From: Rhizobium etli CFN 42
GTDB lineage: Bacteria > Pseudomonadota > Alphaproteobacteria > Rhizobiales > Rhizobiaceae
NCBI RefSeq assembly: GCF_000092045.1
Contig: NC_007766.1
Location: 248,001-312,000 of the forward strand
Direction: 5' to 3'
Length of the DNA stretch: 64,000 nucleotides
The notes beneath the pieces were generated by a model. It worked only from the letters and a program-made list of their open reading frames with translations, was not told where the DNA came from and ran no database searches. Below are positions 17,769 to 27,152 of this stretch, in pieces. The translations under genes were made by a program, and so were the position numbers. Numbering within the stretch: position 1 is the first letter of the stretch; each line of letters starts with the position of its first letter.

Positions 17769-18497
17769 ATGCCGGATAAATCGATCAAACTCCTGACTTA
17801 TAATGTGCATAGCTGCATCGGCAACGACCGGAAGCTCGACCCCGGGCGGATCGCTTCGGTTATCGCCGAGGCTGAAGCCGATATTGTTGCTCTGCAGGAG
17901 GTCGACGTCCTCAGGCGTAGGACCGGCGGCGTCGACCAGGCCCATGTGATCGCCTCTCTTCTAAAGATGCAGGCTCATTTTCACCCGGCGCTCTCAATTG
18001 CCGAGGAGCAGTATGGCGACGCAATCATCACCGCGTTGCCAACCGGCGCGGTCAAGGCCGGTCCGCTGCCGTCCATCGGCGAGGCGAGGGGCGCGTTGTC
18101 CATCGAAATATTGGTCGGCGACAGGAAGTTGCTCGTGGTCAATACTCATCTCGGCCTTCGAGGGCGCGAGCGCATTCGGCAGATGACGACGCTCTTGAAT
18201 TCAGGCTGGCTGCGCGGTCCGTCGGACGAACCAGTTCCAGGCATTCTCTGCGGCGATTTCAATGCCATTCCCTCATCGGCGACTTACCGGCTTGCCGCGC
18301 GTTCATTGACCGACGCCCAGCTCGCGGGCAGCGCGGCGCCGAGAGCGACCTTCCCCTCCCGCTATCCGCTGATGCGCCTCGACCACATTTTCGTCACCGA
18401 AGGCCTTGTCGTCCAACGGGCAACAGTGCTCCAAACCCGGCTGACGAGGGTCGCCTCCGACCACCTCCCTCTCCTTGCGGAAATCAGTTTCGCCTGA
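17769..18497 (+). CDS. Endonuclease/exonuclease/phosphatase (EEP) family protein (YbhP-like)
   Basis: A 242-aa EEP-fold hydrolase. The metal and catalytic motifs are in order: TYNVHSC near the start, LQEVDVL (metal-binding Glu), VNTHLGLRGRERIRQ, CGDFNAIPSS (Asp/Asn) and SDHLPLLAEI (catalytic His) near the end. Members cleave phosphodiesters in DNA, RNA, inositol phosphates or sphingomyelin. The company of a PLD-like and a UPF0104 protein matches E. coli YbhP and suggests lipid-related work. The start is uncertain: ATG 17769 begins right before the domain, while ATG 17727 leaves almost no leader after the predicted promoter at 17689-17713. Confidence 0.85.
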   Translation: MPDKSIKLLTYNVHSCIGNDRKLDPGRIASVIAEAEADIVALQEVDVLRRRTGGVDQAHVIASLLKMQAHFHPALSIAEEQYGDAIITALPTGAVKAGPLPSIGEARGALSIEILVGDRKLLVVNTHLGLRGRERIRQMTTLLNSGWLRGPSDEPVPGILCGDFNAIPSSATYRLAARSLTDAQLAGSAAPRATFPSRYPLMRLDHIFVTEGLVVQRATVLQTRLTRVASDHLPLLAEISFA

Positions 18498-18706
18498 TCA
18501 CTCGCCGGCGCCGAGCGGCCCCGGTGTCTCCGGCAGAAAACGACATTCAACGCGCCCCTCGACACTGAAACGAATATTTCACGAATTATGCATTATGAAA
18601 TGTTTATTCCGTCAATATGTGTCGGGACGGAGACGGATAGAGTCGATTCGAGCGGATCGGGACCTTCACTCGAGATCGGCTGCTTCCTGGAGGGGTGGAG
18701 GGGTTG

Positions 18707-21211
18707 ATGTTGGGAAGGCTGTTATCGCGGGTTCGCATCCAGACGCAGGTGATGCTGTTCATCATTCCGTTCGTCTTGAGCATCCTGGCCGTGGGCGCGA
18801 CGGGTTTTTATGCATCAAGTCTGCTTCAGGGACGGATGGATATTTCCAACTCCGTCCTGCAATCCTTGAGCGGCTTTCGCAATCTGTCGGCGGCAATGGC
18901 CGAGTTCCTCGCCAATGCCACGCAGGAAAACCGGGAGGCGGTCAACACCAGGCTTGCCGACCAGCGCAGGCTTCTAAAATCCGGCATCGAGCGGCTCAGC
19001 GCAGATCGCAGTGGCCGGGAGGAACTGGAGCAGGCGCTCTCTTCCATTGACGGAATTGAAGCCCGCATGAATTTGCTGTGGCAGTTTCACGAGAGCAGGG
19101 CAGCGCTGCTCACCGATCTTCAGAAAGCCCAGAGCGTCGTCGTATCGTCTCAGACAGATATTGTCGAAGGGACCAAGGCTCTCCAGCGTAACGCCGATCT
19201 GCAGGAGGATGAATCCCGCAACACCCGCGCCGACGCACAGCGTATTTCGGACTTCGCGTCCTTCGCCCAATCGCTGAACGACAAGGTCCAGGCAGCGGGC
19301 ACCATTGCCGGCCCGGATATGGAGGAACTCGCCCGGCAGCAGCGCATCGTGGGAATGGCCCTGGGCGGCGAAGCGCCGGATGCCAAAAAGGCGATCGACG
19401 ACGCCGTCGCTTCCCTGAAGCTGCTCGTCGAAACCTCCGGCCAGACCGATGAACGTGCAGCCCCGCTCAGCAATAAAACTGGCCAGATCGTCGGCAGGCT
19501 GCCCGAATTGCAGGTGGTCGCCACGCGACGGATGAAGGCGGTGACCGACAAGGCGGCCGAGACAGCCAAAACGGTCGAGCGCGCCAAGACCAGTCAGAGA
19601 GACGGTCAGAAGCTGACGACCTCGGCTTACGTGATCCAGATCGTCCTGGCGAAGCTGACGCTGGCCCCGACCGACGCAAATCTCCAGCGGCTTTCGCAGG
19701 AGATCACCGCCGTCAGAAAAGGGCTGGACATGTTGATTTCCAATGCCGGCGGCGTTGCACAATTCGACAATCTCAAACCGAAGCTTCTGCCGGCGCTGGA
19801 CAAGATGCAGACATCCGCTGCCGACCTCGTCCGTATCAGCGGGCAGCGCCAGGACGAATTCCGTGCCGCCGCCGCCGACGTGGATCGGATGTGGTCCCAG
19901 CTGACGGCTTTCGCCGAAATGCAGCGGCAGAACGCGGCCGACGAACGCGACGACGCCAACTCCATGTCGCTCGGAACAACGATCCTCGGCGTGGTGAGCG
20001 CAATTCTCGCCGGCATCGGCCTGACCGTGACGCTGAAAGGGCCGATCAATCAGATCACCTCGGCAATGCGGCGACTGGCGGACGGCAGGCTGGAAACGTC
20101 GATCGTCGGCGAAAGCCGCGCCGATGAAATCGGCGACATGGCTCGTGCGCTTGGTGTCTTCAAGAACAATGCGATCGCCAAGGTCGAGATCGAGGAGCGC
20201 AGCGAGATCGAACGGGCGAGGGCCGAGGAAGAAAGGCACCGCAATGACGAGGAGAAACGCGCGGTCGAGCAGCAGATCGATTTTGCGGTGACGGCACTGG
20301 CCGAGGGGCTCGGGCGCCTGGCGCGTGGCGACATCTCCCAGACGATCGCAACGCCTTTCTTCGGCCGGTTGGAGCAACTTCGTAACGATTTCAACTCGTC
20401 GCTGCTTCGTCTGCAGGAAACGATCGACCAGATTCGCACCAACACGCGGATGATCGAGGGCAATGCCGGTCAGATGGATCTGTCCGCCAGCAACCTCGCG
20501 AAGCGCACGGAACAGCAGGCCGTAGCGCTCGAAGAGATCGCCGCCGCCATCGAGGAGATCACCACTACGGTTCGTTCGTCGGCGGCCCGCGCCGACGATG
20601 CCCGTGAGATCATCACCAATACCAAGAAGACGGCCGATTCTTCATCCGAAGTAGTTGCGAGCGCCATCCAGGCGATGAGCAAGATCGAAGCGGCTTCAGA
20701 CGAGATCGTGCAGATCATCGGCGTTATCGATGACATCGCCTTCCAGACGAACCTGCTCGCGCTCAACGCCGGCATCGAAGCTGCCCGCGCGGGCGAGGCC
20801 GGCAAAGGTTTTGCGGTCGTGGCCCAGGAAGTCCGCGATCTCGCGCAGCGCTCCGCGGAGGCCGGCCAAAAGATCAAGGAACTCATCGGGCGTTCGCGAG
20901 CGGAGATCACCAATGGGACGCGGGTCGTTCGCGAAACGAGTGAAGTCCTCGGAAGCATTTCCGCAAAAGTGGTCACCGCATCCGAGCAGATGGATGTCAT
21001 CGCCCGCTCGAGCCGGGAGCAGTACAACGCGCTGCACGAGGTCAATTCTTCCGTCAACAGGATGGATCATATGACGCAGCAGAATGCCGCCATGGTCGAG
21101 GAAACCAGCGCAGCGACGAAGGAACTTGCCGATGAGACCAGAACGCTCCTGCAACTGATCGACCAGTTCCAGCTGGATCAAGCCGGCGCAGGCCGCGTTG
21201 CCGCCGCTTAG
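18707..21211 (+). CDS. Methyl-accepting chemotaxis protein
   Basis: An 834-aa chemoreceptor with a first membrane helix at about residues 14-36, a long helical periplasmic sensor of about 385 residues, a second helix near 421-446, HAMP (DEIGDMARALGVFKNNA), then the cytoplasmic signalling domain (about 530-810). The signalling domain has the conserved hairpin tip FQTNLLALNAGIEAARAGEAG. The sensor is rich in coiled-coil sequence, like the helical bimodular receptors. There is no C-terminal methyltransferase-binding pentapeptide. The ATG at 18707 has GGAGGGG before it. An AT-rich stretch at about 18590-18630 may hold the promoter. No che genes are adjacent, and the ligand is unknown. Confidence 0.93.
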   Translation: MLGRLLSRVRIQTQVMLFIIPFVLSILAVGATGFYASSLLQGRMDISNSVLQSLSGFRNLSAAMAEFLANATQENREAVNTRLADQRRLLKSGIERLSADRSGREELEQALSSIDGIEARMNLLWQFHESRAALLTDLQKAQSVVVSSQTDIVEGTKALQRNADLQEDESRNTRADAQRISDFASFAQSLNDKVQAAGTIAGPDMEELARQQRIVGMALGGEAPDAKKAIDDAVASLKLLVETSGQTDERAAPLSNKTGQIVGRLPELQVVATRRMKAVTDKAAETAKTVERAKTSQRDGQKLTTSAYVIQIVLAKLTLAPTDANLQRLSQEITAVRKGLDMLISNAGGVAQFDNLKPKLLPALDKMQTSAADLVRISGQRQDEFRAAAADVDRMWSQLTAFAEMQRQNAADERDDANSMSLGTTILGVVSAILAGIGLTVTLKGPINQITSAMRRLADGRLETSIVGESRADEIGDMARALGVFKNNAIAKVEIEERSEIERARAEEERHRNDEEKRAVEQQIDFAVTALAEGLGRLARGDISQTIATPFFGRLEQLRNDFNSSLLRLQETIDQIRTNTRMIEGNAGQMDLSASNLAKRTEQQAVALEEIAAAIEEITTTVRSSAARADDAREIITNTKKTADSSSEVVASAIQAMSKIEAASDEIVQIIGVIDDIAFQTNLLALNAGIEAARAGEAGKGFAVVAQEVRDLAQRSAEAGQKIKELIGRSRAEITNGTRVVRETSEVLGSISAKVVTASEQMDVIARSSREQYNALHEVNSSVNRMDHMTQQNAAMVEETSAATKELADETRTLLQLIDQFQLDQAGAGRVAAA

Positions 21212-21257
21212 AGCGTTTCTCCGCCTTCGTTGCCATGTTCAAACGTGTGCGGGTGCG

Positions 21258-21509
21258 TCAGTGATGGCTGTAGAGCGGCGGCGCGACCTCTTCATCGGCG
21301 AGTTCCGGGTAAAGATGTCTGCGCGTGCGGGCGAGCGATTCCGCCTCCCGGCGGTTCCGCTCCAGCAGCACTGCAGTAACATCCTTGTACGGTTCGCTCT
21401 CCGATACGGCGACGCGGACAGTTCCGCCCTGCGAGAGGAAGTCGCAGAACGACCGTACCGAGCGAAGACGCGTCGTAATCTCGACGTAGCGATCGTCATG
21501 TCCAGCCAT
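21258..21509 (-). CDS. Small hypothetical protein (83 aa)
   Basis: Unrecognised. A charged 83-aa protein with several basic and acidic clusters (LERNRREAESLARTRR) and no membrane segment or signal peptide. It is supported as real by a strong ribosome site (GGAGGCGAAC just before the ATG at 21509). It converges on the MCP gene. No stress-type promoter with correct spacing is present: a GGAAC on this strand at 21569-21573 has its nearest TGTT 22 bases away. Confidence 0.6.
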   Translation of the reverse strand: MAGHDDRYVEITTRLRSVRSFCDFLSQGGTVRVAVSESEPYKDVTAVLLERNRREAESLARTRRHLYPELADEEVAPPLYSHH

Positions 21510-21622
21510 GTTCGCCTCCGTTTAAAGCAGTAGCATGTCACGAACACTTCGGCGAGATGATGGCGTCCGTTCCAGGGTGAAGAATCCGACGCGCGATCTC
21601 ACGCAGAACCATCCGCGCGCCG

Positions 21623-22132
21623 TCACCGCCGGGCAGGCTTTCGATTCATCGCAGCGACCGCCAGGGGCAGCGCCGTTGTCACGACCGTTCCCCACGGCAG
21701 CCGTCTCAGCCCCCTTGTGATGACGAAGGCACCCGCCATCGCGCCGGCGAGCTTCAGCCAGGGCTGGTCGCCGAGTTGGGCATGGGCGCTTGAATCAGCC
21801 CATCGGACGTTTTCGGTCACGACGGTCGCGGCCTGGCGTCGGATTCCATGAAGGCGAGCCCGAAGTATTTCGAGTTCCCACCTCAATTCCTGCATCCGGT
21901 TTTCCAGGATGCGCTCCCCGGAGCTCCGCACCGGTTCGCCCACCTGATCTTCGGTCGGAGCGGACACATCTCTGCCCAATTCGGCAAAGTAGGCCCGGTA
22001 TTCTGCCTCGCTCACGAACCCCTCACGCCGAATGAGATCCGGATTGATGGTCGGTTCTTCTCCATTCGGCAGCGAAGCGGCGGCATCGCCGCGGTTATCT
22101 TCGGCGTCGAAGGCGGCTTGATCCTTGGACAT
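21623..22132 (-). CDS. Hypothetical protein with coiled coil and C-terminal hydrophobic anchor
   Basis: A 169-aa protein of unknown function. An acidic N-terminus (residues 1-80, with FVSEAEYRAYFAELGRDV) is followed by a predicted coiled coil (ENRMQELRWELEILRARLHGIRRQ, split by basic residues) and two weakly hydrophobic stretches near the C-terminus (LKLAGAMAGAFVITRG and VVTTALPLAVAAM), ending in basic residues. The layout resembles DUF883/ElaB-type tail-anchored proteins, as does the gene at 28117. The start at 22132 is preceded by AGGGAG. Longer upstream forms lack a ribosome site. Confidence 0.65.
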   Translation of the reverse strand: MSKDQAAFDAEDNRGDAAASLPNGEEPTINPDLIRREGFVSEAEYRAYFAELGRDVSAPTEDQVGEPVRSSGERILENRMQELRWELEILRARLHGIRRQAATVVTENVRWADSSAHAQLGDQPWLKLAGAMAGAFVITRGLRRLPWGTVVTTALPLAVAAMNRKPARR

Positions 22133-22223
22133 GATGGGTCTCCCTTTGGTTCCTCCCGGCAGAACGCTCGATAGCTCTAATTGATCCGTGCCGGTCAGGC
22201 GGACGACCACCTCGTGGCGGTCA

Positions 22224-23357
22224 TCAGGACGCTGTACTGAACCGCTCGGGGCGGAAGTCCGCAAGCAGCGGGTGGCGGCAGCCCATTGCGATCTCGTCCG
22301 CCAACAACTCGCCGGCGATCAGGCCGAGGGTGGCCCCGCTATGGCTGAAGGCGACGAAATAACCCTGAATTGATGACAGCTCGCCGAAAACAGGGTCGCC
22401 ATCACCCGGAATAGGTTTCGGCCCGATCCCATAATCTTCGATCTCAAGCACCGGATTGCCTTCGAGGACTCTCGACGCTTCTCGCAGCAGTCCCTGCAGC
22501 GTCGATTGCCTGACATTGTAGCTACCATCGGGGTTGGCGCTCACCTCTTCCTCCGACCAGGCGGAATCCAGTGCGAAGCCGCCATTGGGCATCGGTCGAA
22601 TGGCGACGCGCGGGGTGTTGAGGACGGCCTTGAGCGGGTGGCGGATCGGCTTTGTCCTGACAAGAAGGGCGACGGATGTCGCATCCTCGATCTGCTGGCC
22701 AGCCTTCGCAACAATTGCGGGAACCTCGCTGCCTGCAGCGAGCAGCACGGCGTCGGCGTCGTGACGCGTGCCGTCCGCCGTGATGACGCCGCGGGCACGC
22801 GCATTCCTGACATCGACCGCCGCGCGTCCGGCATCCCTGATGATCTCACCGCCCAACGCGCTGAATTCTTCCGCAAGCCTGCCGATCAGAGATGGAAGAT
22901 CGACCCACCCCTCCCCGGGGTTGAAGATTGCGCCTTGCGGCGTCACGGTGCTTGGATCGACGCCGGGCGTCACCGCAGCGATCTTCTCCGGCGTGAGCCA
23001 TTGCGCGTGATAGCCGAGGTTACGCTCATAGTCGAAGATTTCAGCGATCTCGTTGGTGGCGTCGTCCGCGTCCCAGGTCAGGCCGCCGTCGAAGCGCAGC
23101 CACGGCGCATCGGGATATCGAGCAGCTAGCGTGCGATAGCGGTCAATGCCTGCGAGACGCAGCCGGTGATAGGCATCGGAGCGTTTTCGCGCCGAGTTCA
23201 ACCAAGCGAGCGACCGGCCGGACGCACCGTTGGCAAGCGGGCCATCATTGACAAGCAGGGTATCAGCCCCGAGCCGCGCCAAATGGAGCGCGGTCGAGAC
23301 GCCGAAAATACCGCCGCCGATGACAACGACCTTCGAAGGTTTGCTGGATGCATTCAT
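22224..23357 (-). CDS. FAD-dependent oxidoreductase (D-amino-acid oxidase/DadA-type)
   Basis: A 377-aa flavoenzyme with the dinucleotide-binding motif VVIGGGIFGVSTALHLARLGA at residues about 10-30 (GxGxxG), the DAO-family SGRSLAWLN stretch and the C-terminal FAD-binding segment FVAFSHSGATLGLIAGELLADEI. Such enzymes oxidise D-amino acids, glycine, sarcosine or related amines. It lies directly downstream of an amino-acid-type ABC transporter on the same strand (65-bp gap), so the imported amino acid or opine-like compound is the likely substrate. The start at 23357 has only a weak ribosome site (AGGG). Confidence 0.86.
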   Translation of the reverse strand: MNASSKPSKVVVIGGGIFGVSTALHLARLGADTLLVNDGPLANGASGRSLAWLNSARKRSDAYHRLRLAGIDRYRTLAARYPDAPWLRFDGGLTWDADDATNEIAEIFDYERNLGYHAQWLTPEKIAAVTPGVDPSTVTPQGAIFNPGEGWVDLPSLIGRLAEEFSALGGEIIRDAGRAAVDVRNARARGVITADGTRHDADAVLLAAGSEVPAIVAKAGQQIEDATSVALLVRTKPIRHPLKAVLNTPRVAIRPMPNGGFALDSAWSEEEVSANPDGSYNVRQSTLQGLLREASRVLEGNPVLEIEDYGIGPKPIPGDGDPVFGELSSIQGYFVAFSHSGATLGLIAGELLADEIAMGCRHPLLADFRPERFSTAS

Positions 23358-23421
23358 GTCGGGTACCCTGTTTCTGCTCTTGCTTGATCGAACCGAATTG
23401 CACGCGTTACGGGCTGGCGCC

Positions 23422-24975
23422 TCAGAGAACTTCCGCAAGGAAGCGCTTCAGCCGCACGCTTTGCGGATCGTCGAAAATCTGCTGCGGCGAGCCGGCTTCG
23501 ACGATACGGCCCTCATCCATGAAGACCACCTGGTCGGCCACGCGGCGGGCAAATCCCATCTCATGCGTCACGACGGCCATTGTCATGCCTTGGCGGCCGA
23601 GCGTCGCCATCAGGTCGAGCACGCCCTTCACCAGTTCGGGGTCAAGCGCGCTCGTCACTTCGTCGAACAGGATGATCTCCGGATCCATGGCCAATGCCCG
23701 CGCGATCGCGACGCGCTGCTGCTGCCCACCGGAGAGGCCTGCCGGCCGGTGGTCCCGGCGTGCGGCCAGACCGACATCTGCCAGGCGGGCCTCGGCGACG
23801 CGCCGCGCCTCCTGCCTCGGCATCTTCTTGATCTTCGTCAGCGCAAGCATGACGTTTTCGAGAGCGGTGTGGTCGGGAAACAAGTTGAAGTGCTGGAATA
23901 CCATGCCGACCCGGCGGCGGAGCTTTTCCGGCCTCATCGCCAAAATGCTCTCGCCGTCGAGCCGTATGTCGCCGCCCTTCGGCTCGACGAGCCTGTTCAT
24001 GCAACGCAGCAGGGTCGATTTTCCCGAACCGGAAGGGCCGATGATGCAAGTGACGGTTCCGGCGGGGATATCGAGATCGACACCCTTGAGTACCTCGAGC
24101 TCGCCGTAGGCCATGCTCAAATCCCGGATTTGCAGGGTCCCGCCCCTGAAATGCCGGTTATCGCAGTTCGCGACGCCGGTGATGGAGTGGGGGCCCGATG
24201 GCGCCGCCGCAAGCTCGCTCACCTCGACCAATCCGCTCGCCGGACCGGGACCGCGCCCCTGCTTTCCCAATCGCAGCCTCGCGTCGATATGATTGACGAA
24301 GTGGGTCAGGGGCACGGTGATCGCGAGGTAGAAAACACCTGCCAGAAGCAGCGGCGACAAATTGCCGGTCACGACCGCTTGGTCTTGCCCGACGCGGAAA
24401 ATCTCCCGCTCGGAGGCGAGCAATCCGAGGAAATAAACAAGGCTCGAATCCTTGACGTTGCCGATGAACTGGTTGACCAGCGCCGGCAGCACGCGCCGCA
24501 CACCCTGCGGAATGACGATCAGGCGCATGCCTTGCCCGTAGCTCATGCTGAGCGCCCGGCAGGCCTCCATCTGGCCACGCTCGACGCTTTGGATGCCCGA
24601 GCGAAAGATTTCGCCAATATAGGCGCCGGCGATCAGGCTGAGCGCCAATATCCCGAGCGGGAATGGCGACGGGCCGAAAATATCCCGTCCGATCCGGGCA
24701 AAGCCCTGGCCGATGATCAGGATCGTGACGATCGCCGGCAGCCCGCGAAAGATATCGGTATAGATGCGCGCCGGCAGCCGCAGCCAGCGAGACTGGGAGA
24801 TACCCATCACGGCAAGAACCATGCCGATGATGACGCCGAGCACGGTCGAGGCCGCGGCCAGGATCAATGTATTTTTCAGACCGATGCTGATCATGCTCGG
24901 CAGCACGTCCGCCATCGCGCTCCAATCGAAGAAGCTGCGGCGCAGATTGTCTATCCAGTTCATCGGGATCCCCAT
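23422..24975 (-). CDS. Polar amino acid ABC transporter, fused permease and ATPase
   Basis: One 517-aa polypeptide combines two normally separate subunits. Residues about 1-225 are a HisM/GlnP-type permease with the coupling segment ACRALSMSYGQGMRLIVIPQGVRRVLPALVNQFIG. After a linker of about 50 residues (from about 230), residues 280-517 form an ATPase with Walker A GPSGSGKST, signature LSGGQQQR, Walker B IILFDEVTSALD and switch VVTHEMG. There is no stop or frameshift at the junction. The start at 24975 has AAGGG upstream. It sits between its binding protein (25042-25869) and the oxidase gene. Only one permease is encoded, so the channel is probably a homodimer. Confidence 0.9.
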   Translation of the reverse strand: MGIPMNWIDNLRRSFFDWSAMADVLPSMISIGLKNTLILAAASTVLGVIIGMVLAVMGISQSRWLRLPARIYTDIFRGLPAIVTILIIGQGFARIGRDIFGPSPFPLGILALSLIAGAYIGEIFRSGIQSVERGQMEACRALSMSYGQGMRLIVIPQGVRRVLPALVNQFIGNVKDSSLVYFLGLLASEREIFRVGQDQAVVTGNLSPLLLAGVFYLAITVPLTHFVNHIDARLRLGKQGRGPGPASGLVEVSELAAAPSGPHSITGVANCDNRHFRGGTLQIRDLSMAYGELEVLKGVDLDIPAGTVTCIIGPSGSGKSTLLRCMNRLVEPKGGDIRLDGESILAMRPEKLRRRVGMVFQHFNLFPDHTALENVMLALTKIKKMPRQEARRVAEARLADVGLAARRDHRPAGLSGGQQQRVAIARALAMDPEIILFDEVTSALDPELVKGVLDLMATLGRQGMTMAVVTHEMGFARRVADQVVFMDEGRIVEAGSPQQIFDDPQSVRLKRFLAEVL

Positions 24976-25041
24976 GAAACCCTTGCCGGGTACGCCAACC
25001 GCCGAGACTCGGCCGTCCGCGGTCGGCGGACGGCCGTAGGC

Positions 25042-25869
25042 TCATTTCTTGGGGAGATATTGATCCGGCATCGGTGAGCCGGGGAACCACTTCTCATAGA
25101 GCGTCTTCCAGGTGCCGTCCTGCATCGCGTCATGAAGGGCGCCGTTCAACGCCGTGCGGAAGGCATCGTTTCCCTGCCTGACCACGAAGCCCGCCGGCGC
25201 ATCGAAGGACGGAATGTTGACGGCGACCTTCAGCGCGGGATAGCGCTCGCCATATTGCTTGGCCGCTTCGTAGTCGAGGAAATGCGCGTCGATCGTGCCG
25301 TTGTTGAGTGCGGCGACGGCGGAATTGTTGTCGGGAAATTTCACGAGATCGGTCTCGCCAAAATTCTTGGCGGCGTAGACTTCCTGCAAGGTTCCCTGCA
25401 CGACGCCGAGCCGCTTGCCCTTCAGCCCGGCCGCGTCCTTGATGGCCGCGTCCGGCGTCAGCACGGACAGATAACCGGCGAGATAGCCGTCGGAGAAATC
25501 GACGGTCTTCTCGCGGGCTTCGGTGGTTCCGATCGCAGCGACGGCAACGTCGAACCGCTCGTTTGCAACCGATGGCAGGAGCGCAGAAAATTCCTGGCCG
25601 GTGAACGTCACCTTGTCCTTTGCAAAGCCGAGACGAGACACGACGTTGAGAAATAGTTCGATGTCGAAACCGGTGAACTGGCCATCCGCGGTCGCAAATG
25701 TATAGGGCTTGGCATCGCCCATCGTGCCGACACTGATGACGTCGGGCTCGATCAGATTATAGGGATTGTCGGCCGCCGCTGCGAAACCCGCTCCCATCGC
25801 CAGAAAGCAAGCCGCGAGGCCGGCTTGCAGAGGCGCAATGACTGCCGGCAGTGATTCAAAAATCTTCAT
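25042..25869 (-). CDS. Polar amino acid ABC transporter substrate-binding protein, family 3
   Basis: A 275-aa periplasmic receptor with a signal peptide (hydrophobic segment about residues 10-32 ending FAAAA). Family 3 features are [39 protein letters not shown] and [10 protein letters not shown]. The ATG at 25869 has GGAGAACG before it. It is the first gene of a three-gene operon (receptor, fused permease-ATPase, oxidase) divergent from the LacI regulator, with a tandem operator in the gap. The ligand is probably an amino acid or a derivative that the oxidase can attack. Confidence 0.9.
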   Translation of the reverse strand: MKIFESLPAVIAPLQAGLAACFLAMGAGFAAAADNPYNLIEPDVISVGTMGDAKPYTFATADGQFTGFDIELFLNVVSRLGFAKDKVTFTGQEFSALLPSVANERFDVAVAAIGTTEAREKTVDFSDGYLAGYLSVLTPDAAIKDAAGLKGKRLGVVQGTLQEVYAAKNFGETDLVKFPDNNSAVAALNNGTIDAHFLDYEAAKQYGERYPALKVAVNIPSFDAPAGFVVRQGNDAFRTALNGALHDAMQDGTWKTLYEKWFPGSPMPDQYLPKK

Positions 25870-25958
25870 GTTCGTTCTCCGCTCCGGAAGGAATGCTCTT
25901 GTCGGCATTAGCTGTTTATCCGCCCCTGCCGCCGTTTCGCGGCAAGTCGGCCCGCAAT

Positions 25959-25991
25959 GATACCGGTCTCCAATCAAAAGAGACCGGTCTC
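25959..25991. promoter_or_regulatory. Tandem LacI-type operators
   Basis: A perfect 12-bp palindrome GAGACCGGTCTC at 25980-25991 has a 10-of-12 copy, GATACCGGTCTC, at 25959-25970. The centres are 21 bp apart, two helical turns. The central CG matches the usual symmetry of LacI-family operators. The pair lies between the divergent receptor gene and the LacI gene, so it probably controls both. Confidence 0.65.
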
Positions 25992-26050
25992 ACGACAGAT
26001 TTGATAACTGTCAATTGACCGCCCGTCAACAACTCTTGTAGTGCTGCGGC

Positions 26051-27121
26051 ATGGAAGATTCCGCTGGTCCGAAACGTTCAGTCACGGTCGCCGACGTCGC
26101 GAAGGCGGCACGGGTGTCGAAAGCGACGGCCGCCCGCGTGCTTGGAGGCTACGGCGTCGTCAGCGACAAGATCAAGGATCAGGTCATGGCGGCGGCGGCC
26201 GCACTCGAATACCGGCCGAACGAACTTGCGCGAAGCATGAGCACTGGCCGGTCCGGCATCATCGGGATCGTCGTCGGCGATATCGAAAATGCGTTCTTCA
26301 GTCTGGCAGTGCGCGGCATCAGCGATGCGGCTCGGCTCGCAGGCTTCGACGTGATCATTTCCAATTCGGGCGAGAAGCTCGAAGCGGAGAAATCAGCCGT
26401 CGACCTCCTGATCGGCAAGCGTGTCGATGGCTTGATTGTCACGCCCGCCCGCTGCGACAGCATCGAACATCTCCGGCATGTCGGCCGCGCCGGTATGCCG
26501 CTGGTCCTCTTCGACCGGAGTATCCCGGAGCTCGCTGTCGACGCCGTGACCGGCGATGATCGCGAGGCCGCCATCGCCGCCGCCCGGTTTATGGTCGAGG
26601 CGGGACATCGACGTCTCGCTTACGTCTCGGCCATGGACCCCGAAGGCGACGGCCTCACCGATCTCACGCGGATATCGAATTCTGCCGTGCGTGAACGCGT
26701 GGAGGGCTTCGTCAGCGTCCTGACGGAGGCAGGCTTGCCCAGTCCCCTTCACTATGTGCGGCTCGGTGCGACCGACCAAGCGCAGACGGACGCCGTGATG
26801 AAACGTCTGCTCTCGGACCCATCGCCGCCAACGGCGATCCTCGCATCGGATAGCCTGGTGGGGCTGCGCGTCTTCAAGTCGCTGCAATCACTCGGCCTCT
26901 CAATTCCCGACGATATCTCGATGATTTCCTTCCTGGATGCCGATTGGACAAGCGTTACCGTTCCCCCGATTACCGTCGTCGATCAGCGCGTTTACGAGAT
27001 GGGCAAACTCGCCGGCGAGCGGCTCGTCGCCCGCATTGAACAGATCCCCCTTGCCGTTGAACGGCTGCGAGTCAGCACCAGCCTCGTCATACGCAGTTCG
27101 GTCGCAAGGATTGGCCGGTGA
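26051..27121 (+). CDS. LacI family transcriptional regulator
   Basis: A 356-aa regulator with an N-terminal helix-turn-helix (VTVADVAKAARVSKATAARVLGG, residues 11-33) and hinge, followed by a periplasmic-binding-protein-like ligand domain (about 65-340, with GIIGIVVGDIENAFFS and PDDISMISFLDADW). The HTH lacks the usual VSRAL-type ending: it reads ATAARVLGG, a common variant. It is divergent from the amino acid transporter operon and flanked by a tandem operator. It probably represses that operon in the absence of ligand (inference). Confidence 0.9.
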   Translation: MEDSAGPKRSVTVADVAKAARVSKATAARVLGGYGVVSDKIKDQVMAAAAALEYRPNELARSMSTGRSGIIGIVVGDIENAFFSLAVRGISDAARLAGFDVIISNSGEKLEAEKSAVDLLIGKRVDGLIVTPARCDSIEHLRHVGRAGMPLVLFDRSIPELAVDAVTGDDREAAIAAARFMVEAGHRRLAYVSAMDPEGDGLTDLTRISNSAVRERVEGFVSVLTEAGLPSPLHYVRLGATDQAQTDAVMKRLLSDPSPPTAILASDSLVGLRVFKSLQSLGLSIPDDISMISFLDADWTSVTVPPITVVDQRVYEMGKLAGERLVARIEQIPLAVERLRVSTSLVIRSSVARIGR

Positions 27122-27152
27122 GTTTGGTCCTAAGCAGGATGTGAAGCGAGGT

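Noticed and set aside
21569..21573. A GGAAC on the minus strand upstream of the 83-aa gene at 21258-21509
   Set aside because: The nearest TGTT is 22 bases away, outside the allowed 16-17.
23230..25077. A 615-codon plus-strand open frame across the amino acid transporter genes
   Set aside because: Antisense shadow of the oxidase and fused transporter genes, with no recognisable protein features.
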